The position numbers and the translations under genes were made by a program. Under the pieces are notes generated by a model. That model searched no databases. It saw only the letters and a list, made by a program, of their open reading frames with translations, and was not told the DNA's origin. Of a DNA stretch of 64,000 bases, positions 57,359 through 64,000 are shown piece by piece (the first letter of the stretch is position 1; every line of letters starts with the position of its first letter). The stretch comes from Actinomadura luzonensis (lineage in GTDB: Bacteria > Actinomycetota > Actinomycetes > Streptosporangiales > Streptosporangiaceae), in contig NZ_JAKRKC020000001.1 in NCBI RefSeq assembly GCF_022664455.2, forward strand, positions 1,617,001 through 1,681,000. The letters run 5' to 3'.

Positions 57359-59082
57359 TGCGGGCCCGGACCGCGGACCCCGCCGCGGCGCGGGTGACGC
57401 GGCGGGACGGTGACCGCCTGCTCGCCGCGACGGCACGCGGGGTCTGGGCGTCCCTGCTGGTGACCGGGGCGGCCGTCGCGCTCTCGACGGCGGCCGCCCT
57501 GGCCCTGCCCGCCGCCCTCGCGGCCGCCGTGGACGGCGTCGTGTCGGGCGACAGCGCGCGGGCCGCCCGGCTGCTCGCGCTCGTCCTGGCCGCCGCCGTC
57601 TGCGCCGAGCTGGTCAGCGGCCTCGCGGGCGCGGAGGCCACCGCGTCCGCGACGGCCGCGCTCCGCCTGCGCCTCGTCTCCCACCTGCTGCGGCTCGACG
57701 CCTCCCGCGCCCGCCGCCTCCCGCCGGGCGAGCTGGTCAACCGGCTGGTCGGCAACACGGGGACCGTCGGCCGCGTCCCGCTCACCCTGCTGCACGCCGT
57801 CACCGAGCTCATCAGCACGACCGGCGGCATCGTCATGCTCCTGGTGACCGACTGGCGCTCGGGCGTCGCCTTCGTGGCGGGGCTGCCCGTCGTGCTGGTC
57901 ATCCTGCGGCTGTTCGTCACCCGCCTGTCCGGCGCGTACGAGCGCTACCAGGGCGCCCAGGGACGCCTGTCGGCACGCCTGACCGAGACCCTGGCCGGCA
58001 TCCGGACGGTCCGCGCGTCCGGCACCGAGGACCGCGAGATCGCCCGGGTGCTGCGCCCGCTGGCCGAGCTCTCCGAGGCGGGCCACGAGGTGTGGCGGAC
58101 CCAGGCGCGCAGCGTGTGGCAGGTCAGCCTGCTGCTGCCGCTGATCGAGGTGCTCGTGCTCGTCGTGGCGGGGCTCGGCGTCACCGACGGCCGTCTGCAA
58201 CCGGGCCAGCTGCTGGCCGTGGCCGGCTACGCGGCGATGGGCGTGGGCTTCGTCGAGCAGGTCAACGCCGTCCTGGGCGTGGCGGAGGCCCGCGTGGCCG
58301 CCCGCCGGATCCAGGAGGTGCTCCTGCTGCCGCCGCTCGTGCCGGGCACCCGCCCGCTCCCGCCCGGGCCCGGCGCGTTGTCGCTGCGCGGCGTCACCGT
58401 CGTCCGGGAGGGCGCCCGCCTGCTGGACGGCGTCGACCTGGACCTCGTCCCCGGCTCGCTGACCGCCCTCGTCGGGCCCTCCGGCGCCGGCAAGACGACG
58501 CTCGCGCTGCTGGCCGGGCGGCTGCTCGACCCCGATCACGGCCGGGTCCTGCTCGACGGCCACGACGTCGCGGAGCTGGCGCCGCGGGCGCTGAGCGACG
58601 CGGTCGCCTACGCCTTCGAACGTCCCGTGCTGCTCGGCGGCGACCTCGCCGCCGCCATCGCCTACGGCCGGCCGGAGCTGAGCCTCGACCAGGTCCGCCG
58701 GGCCGCCTGGGCGGCGCACGTCGACGACGTCGTACGCCGGCTGCCCGGCGGTTACCGCACCCCGGCCGCGTCCGCCCCGCTGTCCGGCGGCGAGTTCCAG
58801 CGGCTCGGCCTGGCCCGCGCCATGGTGCGGCGCGCCCGGCTGACCGTGCTGGACGACGCCACCTCCAGCCTGGACACCGCGACCGAGGCCCAGGTGACCC
58901 GCGCGCTGGCCGAGGGCATGCGCGGCACCACCCGCCTGGTCGTCGCGCACCGCGCGGCCACCGCCGCCCGGGCCGACCGCGTGGTGTGGCTGGACGGCGG
59001 CCGGGTCGTCGCCCAGGGCAGGCACGCGGAGCTGTGGCGCCACCCGGCCTACCGGGCGCTCTTCGCGGGAGGCGAGGGATGA
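57358..59082 (+). CDS. ABC half-transporter (TMD-NBD), first of a pair
   Basis: The 574-residue protein fuses six N-terminal TM helices with an ATPase domain. Walker A is G-P-S-G-A-G-K-T-T and Q-loop region Y-A-F-E-R-P. The signature reads L-S-G-G-E-F-Q-R, and Walker B L-T-V-L-D-D-A-T-S-S-L-D has Asp where the catalytic Glu normally stands. H-loop is V-V-A-H-R. It overlaps both neighbours (TGATG before, ATGA after). With the next gene it probably forms a heterodimeric exporter; the Glu-to-Asp change marks this as the degenerate site. Confidence 0.9.
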   Translation: MRARTADPAAARVTRRDGDRLLAATARGVWASLLVTGAAVALSTAAALALPAALAAAVDGVVSGDSARAARLLALVLAAAVCAELVSGLAGAEATASATAALRLRLVSHLLRLDASRARRLPPGELVNRLVGNTGTVGRVPLTLLHAVTELISTTGGIVMLLVTDWRSGVAFVAGLPVVLVILRLFVTRLSGAYERYQGAQGRLSARLTETLAGIRTVRASGTEDREIARVLRPLAELSEAGHEVWRTQARSVWQVSLLLPLIEVLVLVVAGLGVTDGRLQPGQLLAVAGYAAMGVGFVEQVNAVLGVAEARVAARRIQEVLLLPPLVPGTRPLPPGPGALSLRGVTVVREGARLLDGVDLDLVPGSLTALVGPSGAGKTTLALLAGRLLDPDHGRVLLDGHDVAELAPRALSDAVAYAFERPVLLGGDLAAAIAYGRPELSLDQVRRAAWAAHVDDVVRRLPGGYRTPAASAPLSGGEFQRLGLARAMVRRARLTVLDDATSSLDTATEAQVTRALAEGMRGTTRLVVAHRAATAARADRVVWLDGGRVVAQGRHAELWRHPAYRALFAGGEG

Positions 59083-60845
59083 GCCGCCGGGCCTCCCGCA
59101 GCGGGTTCGGGCTGCTGGTCGCGCTGCTGCGTCCCCGCAGGCGGCCGCTGGGCTTCGCGCTGGTCTGGACGCTCGTCGAGGCCGTGCCCGGGCTGGTGTC
59201 CGGGCTGTTCGTCGCCAACGCGGTCGACGACGGCTTCCTCGCCGGCCGGCCGGGCACCGGGCTGGCCTGGCTCGGCCTGCTCGCGGCCGCGATGCTGGCC
59301 GGGACCGTGGCCACGCGGCTGATGTTCCCGCACCTCGCCGCGGTGGTCGAGCCGCTGCGCGACGACCTCGTCCGCGCCGTCGTCACGGCCACGGTGACCC
59401 GCGCCGCGCGGGGCGAGAGCCCCGACACCGCCGCCGTCAGCCGGCTCACGGGGCAGGTCGAGACGCTGCGCAGCCTGGTGTCCGCGCTGCTGCGCACCAC
59501 CAACGGCCTGGGCATCTCGCTGGTCAGCGCGCTGGCCGGGCTGCTGGTGCTCTCGCCCCTGGCCGCGGCCGTCGTCGCGGGGCCCGTGCTCGTGGCGCTC
59601 GCGGTGTTCCTCCTGCTGCTGCGGGTGCTGCTGGCCCGTCAGCGCGGGCTCGTCCTGGCCGACGAGAGGCTGACGGCGGAGGCGACGCCGATCCTGTCGG
59701 GCATGCGGGACGTCGCCGCCTGCGGGGCCGGCGAGCAGGCGTACGCGGCCGTGCGGGCCGCGGTGGACGCCCAGGCCGCCGCCACCCGCGCGCTGGCCAG
59801 GGCCGGCGCGGCCCGGCGCCTGATCGTCAGCGTCGGCGCGCACGTGCCGATGCTCGTCCTGATCCTCGCCGCCGCGCCGCTGACCAGGCAGGGGCGGCTC
59901 AGCGCGGGCGAGGTGGTGGGCGCCGTGACGTACCTGGCGAACGGCCTGCAGCCGGCCCTGCAGTCGATGACCGGCATCCTGGCGAGCTGGGGCGTGTCCC
60001 TCGCGGTCACCCTGCGCCGGCTGGCCGAGACCGTCGTGCCGCCGCCCCCCGAGCCGTCGCTCGCGCACGCCTGCCCGCCCGCCGGGTTCGAGCTGACGGC
60101 GAGGGGGCTGACCTTCGCCTACGCGCCCCAGGCCACGCCCGTCGTGCAGGGGCTCGACCTGCGGATCCCCGAAGGGGAGCACCTGGCCGTGGTCGGCCCG
60201 AGCGGCATCGGCAAGTCGACGCTCTCCCTGCTGCTCACCGGGCTGCGCCGGCCCACCCACGGGCAGCTCCTGTTCGGCGGGATCCCCCTGGACAGGGTGC
60301 CCGAGCGCCACCTGCGCTCGGCGGTGGCGCTCGTGCCGCAGGAGGCGTACGTCTTCGCGGGCACCGTCAGGGAGAACCTGGGCTACCTGTGCCCGCCCGG
60401 CGTCCCGGACGCCTGGCTGCACCAGGCGGCCGAGCGGGTCGGCGCGCGGGCGCTGCTGGACCGGCTCGGCGGGCTCGACGCCGAGATCGGCGAGCCGGGC
60501 GCGCTGTCGGCGGGCGAGCGGCAGCTCATCGCCCTGGCCAGGACGTACGCGTCCCCGGCCCGCCTGGTCGTCCTCGACGAGGCGACCTGCCATCTCGACC
60601 CGGCCGCGGAGGCGCGGGCGGAGACCGCGTTCGCCGCCCGCCCGGGCTCGCTCGTCGTCATCGCCCACCGCATCAGCTCCGCCGTCCGGGCCCGGCGGGT
60701 GCTGCTGATGGACGGCGGCACCGCCCGCACCGGGAGCCACGCCGACCTGCTGGCCCGCTCCCGGTTGTACGCCGACCTGGTCGGCCACTGGTCGAACACG
60801 CCGCCGCCCGCCGCCCACCCCCTCGCGACAAGGAGGTTCCCATGA
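59079..60845 (+). CDS. ABC half-transporter (TMD-NBD), second of a pair
   Basis: The 588-residue protein has six TM helices followed by an ATPase domain with Walker A G-P-S-G-I-G-K-S-T, Q-loop V-P-Q-E-A, signature L-S-A-G-E-R-Q and Walker B L-V-V-L-D-E-A-T (catalytic Glu present). H-loop is V-I-A-H-R. Its signature LSAGE departs from LSGGQ. It overlaps the preceding transporter gene and the radical SAM gene by 4 bp each. The pair likely exports the mature peptide. It lacks a C39 peptidase domain, consistent with leader removal by separate enzymes. Confidence 0.9.
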   Translation: MSRRASRSGFGLLVALLRPRRRPLGFALVWTLVEAVPGLVSGLFVANAVDDGFLAGRPGTGLAWLGLLAAAMLAGTVATRLMFPHLAAVVEPLRDDLVRAVVTATVTRAARGESPDTAAVSRLTGQVETLRSLVSALLRTTNGLGISLVSALAGLLVLSPLAAAVVAGPVLVALAVFLLLLRVLLARQRGLVLADERLTAEATPILSGMRDVAACGAGEQAYAAVRAAVDAQAAATRALARAGAARRLIVSVGAHVPMLVLILAAAPLTRQGRLSAGEVVGAVTYLANGLQPALQSMTGILASWGVSLAVTLRRLAETVVPPPPEPSLAHACPPAGFELTARGLTFAYAPQATPVVQGLDLRIPEGEHLAVVGPSGIGKSTLSLLLTGLRRPTHGQLLFGGIPLDRVPERHLRSAVALVPQEAYVFAGTVRENLGYLCPPGVPDAWLHQAAERVGARALLDRLGGLDAEIGEPGALSAGERQLIALARTYASPARLVVLDEATCHLDPAAEARAETAFAARPGSLVVIAHRISSAVRARRVLLMDGGTARTGSHADLLARSRLYADLVGHWSNTPPPAAHPLATRRFP

Positions 60846-61852
60846 ACAGGCCCACCCACGTCATCTGGGACGTCACCTACGCCTGCCCCCTGCGCTGTGT
60901 CCACTGCTACTCGGAGTCGGGAAGACGCCCGGCCAGGCGGCTCGCCCACGGCGACCTGTTCCGGCTCGCCGACGCGATCATCGCCATGGGCCCGCGCTCG
61001 GTCGAGTTCGCCGGCGGCGAGCCGCTGGTGGTCAAGGGCATCCACGAGGTGGCCGAGCACATCGGCAAGGCGGGCATCGAGGTCGGCCTCTACACCGGCG
61101 CCTGGACGCTCACCCCGGAGGACGCCGAGGAGAGCGCCAGGGTCTTCGACCGCGTCACCGTCAGCCTCGACGGGGCCGACGCCGAGGTGCACGACCGCGT
61201 GCGCGGCAGGCGCGGGTCCTTCGACCGCGTGCTGAACGCCCTGGCGCTGTTCGACGCCGTTCCCGGCCTGGAGTACGGCATCGACTGCTCGGTCATGCGC
61301 GCCAACTTCCACCAGCTTCCCGGCTTGTGCGCCGACCTCGCCCCCAGGTTCCCGCGGATGAGCTTCCTCAACCTGGCCGCCGCGGTGCCGGCCGGGCTCG
61401 CCAGCCGGCCGGGCTTCGCCGAGTCCGAGCTGCTGTCCAACGCCGAGCTCGCCACGCTGACCAGCCAGGAGTACACCGAGCGGCTGCGCTCGCTGGCGCC
61501 GCCCTCGCTCCGGGTGACGACGTCCGACAACTGGTTCCTGATGATGCATCCCCGCACCGTCGCCAGGCACGGCTTCCCGCTCATGCAGATCGAGCCCGAC
61601 GGCGAGGTGCGCGCCATGCCGGTGTACGAGGGCTGCGTGGGCAACCTGCTGACCGACGACCCCGACGCGATCTGGCGGCGCGCGGTCGAGCGGTGGAGCG
61701 ATCCCTTCGTGGTCGAGACGTTGTCGCCGGTGCGCTCCATGGCCGACTGGGCGGAGGCGGCCAGGAGGATCGACCGCCGGTTCGGGTCCCCGGAGGTGAT
61801 CGCCCGCATCGAGCGCCGTCCCGCCTGGCCGCTCGCCGCCCGGCCCGCCTGA
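60842..61852 (+). CDS. Radical SAM enzyme in the lanthipeptide operon
   Basis: The 336-residue protein has the [4Fe-4S] motif C-P-L-R-C-V-H-C (Cys15, 19, 22), the G-G-E-P motif in V-E-F-A-G-G-E-P-L-V, and the partial barrel with V-T-V-S-L-D-G-A. A later Y-E-G-C-V-G-N-L-L segment retains one Cys, but a full SPASM cluster is not evident. It starts at ATG 60842 inside the transporter stop. Position as the last gene of the operon suggests a further modification of the lanthipeptide, such as epimerisation or crosslinking. The reaction is not predictable. Confidence 0.85.
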   Translation: MNRPTHVIWDVTYACPLRCVHCYSESGRRPARRLAHGDLFRLADAIIAMGPRSVEFAGGEPLVVKGIHEVAEHIGKAGIEVGLYTGAWTLTPEDAEESARVFDRVTVSLDGADAEVHDRVRGRRGSFDRVLNALALFDAVPGLEYGIDCSVMRANFHQLPGLCADLAPRFPRMSFLNLAAAVPAGLASRPGFAESELLSNAELATLTSQEYTERLRSLAPPSLRVTTSDNWFLMMHPRTVARHGFPLMQIEPDGEVRAMPVYEGCVGNLLTDDPDAIWRRAVERWSDPFVVETLSPVRSMADWAEAARRIDRRFGSPEVIARIERRPAWPLAARPA

Positions 61853-61855
61853 CCG

Positions 61856-64000
61856 TCAGCGGCCGTCGAGCGCCGTGGTGAGCAGGGCGAGGAAGTGGTC
61901 GACCGGGCCGATGCAGGACACCGCGGACCCGCCGGAGATCCGGCCGGCGTAGGGCAGCAGCTTCTCCCGCGTCGCCCGGCACGCCGGCAGGTCGCCGACG
62001 GCGGCCTGGGCGGCGCCCTGCAGGCAGGTCATGGTCAGCCACGACCAGTCCCGCGGCGGCGACGGCCACCCGTCCCGGGTGAGGGCCCTGGCCTCCGCCA
62101 CCCGGCCGCGGGCGCAGAGCTCCAGGACCCGGGCGTCGTGGTCGACGCTGGGATGGATGCCGGTGATCTGGTCGATCAGCGGCCCCGCCTCGGCCATGGC
62201 CCCGCGCTGGTAGTACAGCATGAGGCGGCCGTTGGCCACGACGGCGCCCGCGTACCACATGCCGAGCCGCTGGGCCTGGTGCTCGGCCTCGTCGTACAGC
62301 GCGGCCGCCTCGTCGAACCGGCCGTCGAGCGTGAGCCGGTTGGCCCGCCACATGGTGTGCTGGAACGTCGGCCAGGGCAGTTGCAGGTGCTCCAGCATCG
62401 CCTCGCAGCGGGCGGCGGCCCGGTCGGCGCCCGCCAGGTCGTGCGTCTCCAGCTTGTAGTGGGTGTCCATCATGTGCGCGAGCAGCTCGAACCTCGGCTC
62501 GTCCGCCCGGGGCGCCAGCTCGTGCAGCTCCTCGGCGACCCGCATCAGCTCGCCGAGGTGGGCCGACTGCGGCACCGACAGGGAGCGGGCGTTGAGCGCC
62601 CGCATGAGCAGGAGCGGGTCGCCGATCCTGCGCGCCATGGCGACCGCCTCGGCGGACAGGGTCAGGCAGCGGATGTCGCCGTCGCCGTACAGCTCCTGGG
62701 CCAGGCCGCCGAGCAGCAGCGCGCGCTCCGGGCTGTCGTCGTCGGGCAGCCGGCGCAGCACCGCGTCGAACTGGTCGACCAGCCGCACCTCCACCGGCTC
62801 GTACGGGTTGCGCAGCGTCCAGATGGCGGGCGCGTCGAGCGCCGTGAGCGCGCGGGCGGTCAGCTCGGGCCCCGCCCCCGCCCGCGCCGCGACGCGCAGG
62901 GCCTGCGCCCGCACCTGCCGGGCGCCCATCGCGTCGCCCGCCTCCAGGAGGGCGCGCACCTGGCGCAGCAGCAGCTCCACATGCTCGACGGGGTCGCCGC
63001 CGCAGGCGCCGTGCGCGGTGACGGCCCTGCCCCACCACTCGGCGGCCTCCTCGTACGCGGCCGCCTCGCTCGCCTGCCCGGCCGCCGCCCGCGCCCAGCG
63101 CGCCGCCTCCTGGTAGGCCGCGGGGCCCGCCTGCACCGCGTGGTGGGCGATGGTCGTCACGTCGGCGCACGGCCTGGCCGACAGCGCGGCCATCACCTCC
63201 CGGTGCAGCAGCGCCCTGCGCAGCGGCGGCACGTCGCCGGCCAGCGTGTCCCTGACCAGGTCGTGCACGAACGTCAGGCACCCGTCCCCCGCCACCAGGA
63301 GCCCGGCCCGCACCGCCAGGTCGAGCGCGCGGTGGGCGTACTTGGGGTCCGGCGCCCACGCCCCGCACACCTCCACGACCAGGCCGGGGTCGAAGCTCCT
63401 GCCGATCAGCGCGGCGGCGCCGAGCACCGCGCCGGCCTCGGGGCCGAGCGCGACCAGCCGCTGCCTGATCAGGTCGGCCACCCGCTCGGGCACGATCTCC
63501 AGGCTCTGCCCCTCGGCCAGCAGCCTGGCGCTCTCGCACACGAAGAACGGGTTGCCGCCGGTGCGCTCGGCCAGGCGCCGCGCCTCCGCGCCGCTGACCT
63601 TGGCGCCCATCTCCTCGGCCAGTTCGCGCACCTCGTCGGTGGACAGGCCGCCGAGCCTGACGCGGACCAGGTCGTAGCGGGCGAGCTGGTAGAGGATCTC
63701 GTCGGCGGAGAGCCTGAAGGCGCCGGCCGGGTCGCCCAGGTCGCGCTGCGGCGCCTCGCGGAACGCGGTGACCAGGGTGAGCGAGACGTCCTTGGCCTGC
63801 GCCCCGGACAGCACGGTGACGTCCCTGAGCAGTTCGAGCGTGGCGGAGTCCGCCCAGTGCAGGTCGTCCAGGACGATCACCAGGGGCCTGAGGCGGGCGG
63901 CCTCGACGAGCCATCGCGCGATGAGCTGGTTGCGGTGGCGGACCGTGGCCGACGTCGTCCCGGCGGGCCGTTCGTCGTCCAGCAGGCCCGCCAGCGCCCG
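61856..64000 (-). CDS. Large AAA-16/TPR-type transcriptional regulator, N-terminus outside the window
   Basis: At least 714 residues are visible. The frame is open to the right edge, so the start and Walker A are missing. Walker B V-I-V-L-D-D-L-H-W-A-D and the AAA-16 region lie near the right edge. A long alpha-helical TPR-like region follows with many A-R-R/L-E repeats. LuxR-type relatives end in an HTH, but this protein stops at A-L-L-T-T-A-L-D-G-R with no HTH. The DNA-binding domain may instead be N-terminal (outside), or the gene may be truncated. It is convergent with the radical SAM gene, 3 bp apart, and is a candidate cluster regulator. Confidence 0.8.
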   Translation of the reverse strand, partial: RALAGLLDDERPAGTTSATVRHRNQLIARWLVEAARLRPLVIVLDDLHWADSATLELLRDVTVLSGAQAKDVSLTLVTAFREAPQRDLGDPAGAFRLSADEILYQLARYDLVRVRLGGLSTDEVRELAEEMGAKVSGAEARRLAERTGGNPFFVCESARLLAEGQSLEIVPERVADLIRQRLVALGPEAGAVLGAAALIGRSFDPGLVVEVCGAWAPDPKYAHRALDLAVRAGLLVAGDGCLTFVHDLVRDTLAGDVPPLRRALLHREVMAALSARPCADVTTIAHHAVQAGPAAYQEAARWARAAAGQASEAAAYEEAAEWWGRAVTAHGACGGDPVEHVELLLRQVRALLEAGDAMGARQVRAQALRVAARAGAGPELTARALTALDAPAIWTLRNPYEPVEVRLVDQFDAVLRRLPDDDSPERALLLGGLAQELYGDGDIRCLTLSAEAVAMARRIGDPLLLMRALNARSLSVPQSAHLGELMRVAEELHELAPRADEPRFELLAHMMDTHYKLETHDLAGADRAAARCEAMLEHLQLPWPTFQHTMWRANRLTLDGRFDEAAALYDEAEHQAQRLGMWYAGAVVANGRLMLYYQRGAMAEAGPLIDQITGIHPSVDHDARVLELCARGRVAEARALTRDGWPSPPRDWSWLTMTCLQGAAQAAVGDLPACRATREKLLPYAGRISGGSAVSCIGPVDHFLALLTTALDGR

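Larger units (their letters stand above)
45539..61852. other. Hybrid lanthipeptide biosynthetic gene cluster
   Basis: Fifteen genes form a tightly packed locus with many ATGA or GTGA overlaps. It combines a class V-like set (APH kinase, HopA1-domain protein, LLM oxidoreductase, M16 peptidase pair) with a LanC-fused synthetase set (lyase-kinase-cyclase, S9 peptidase, two ABC half transporters, radical SAM). Four small precursor genes are embedded. Both sets lie on the plus strand. One precursor is divergent between them. The product is unknown; the class assignments rest on gene families. Confidence 0.8.

Overview
The window comes from a high-GC actinomycete chromosome. The evidence is strong GC bias at third codon positions, frequent GTG starts, a Glu-Asp-Phe tRNA cluster, PspC, F420/PPOX-type proteins and actinobacterial ECF sigma factors. 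Gene content fits Streptosporangiales (Nonomuraea-like), but genus is an inference. No rRNA and no CRISPR array were seen.

Layout. 1-7.4 kb: a small membrane protein, an orphan two-TM macro-domain protein related to the Thoeris ThsA macro family, a secreted protein, a rifampin-phosphotransferase-like enzyme, and a secreted GH-A glycosidase with FN3 and CBM2 modules behind a GAAANTTTC-type operator. 7.4-13 kb: an ABC exporter with a two-component system on the minus strand, an ArsR-like regulator, and a PEP-mutase/ICL-family enzyme. 13.04-18.87 kb: a decayed 5.8-kb element integrated into the 3' end of tRNA-Phe. It is bounded by a 14-bp exact repeat of the tRNA end and similar hairpins on both sides. 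It holds IS481 and IS21 remnants, an RX4H (HEPN-like) protein, several unknown accessory genes, an intact Xis and a wrecked integrase. 18.8-24.2 kb: the tRNA cluster and housekeeping genes. 24.3-29.2 kb: a second accessory island beside tRNA-Lys, with another dead integrase, a TOTE-type primase-helicase and a dead VapBC pair.

29.3-40.8 kb mixes intact genes with many that have decayed by frameshift or internal deletion: the ECF sigma factor, its CU044_5270-like partner, a lipoprotein, a FAD oxidase and an epimerase. A cold-shock protein and DEAD-box helicase pair has a terminator-like hairpin in its leader. 40.8-45.3 kb holds a tiny secreted peptide behind 10-bp-phased GTAAC repeats, a subtilase without signal peptide, and a NACHT ATPase.

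45.5-61.9 kb is the main discovery: a compact lanthipeptide locus joining two biosynthetic logics. A class V-like cassette (APH-type kinase, HopA1-type protein, degenerate APH-like protein, LLM oxidoreductase, paired M16 peptidases) surrounds a single-Cys precursor peptide at 48.0 kb. It is followed by an all-in-one lyase-kinase-LanC synthetase with zinc ligands retained, an S9 peptidase, two half ABC transporters and a radical SAM enzyme. Three further precursor genes of exactly 126 bp share a MEL(D/N)-x-x-ALDxLP leader: two in tandem at the left end and one divergent from the LanC-type synthetase. A large AAA/TPR regulator, cut by the window edge, lies convergently at the right end.
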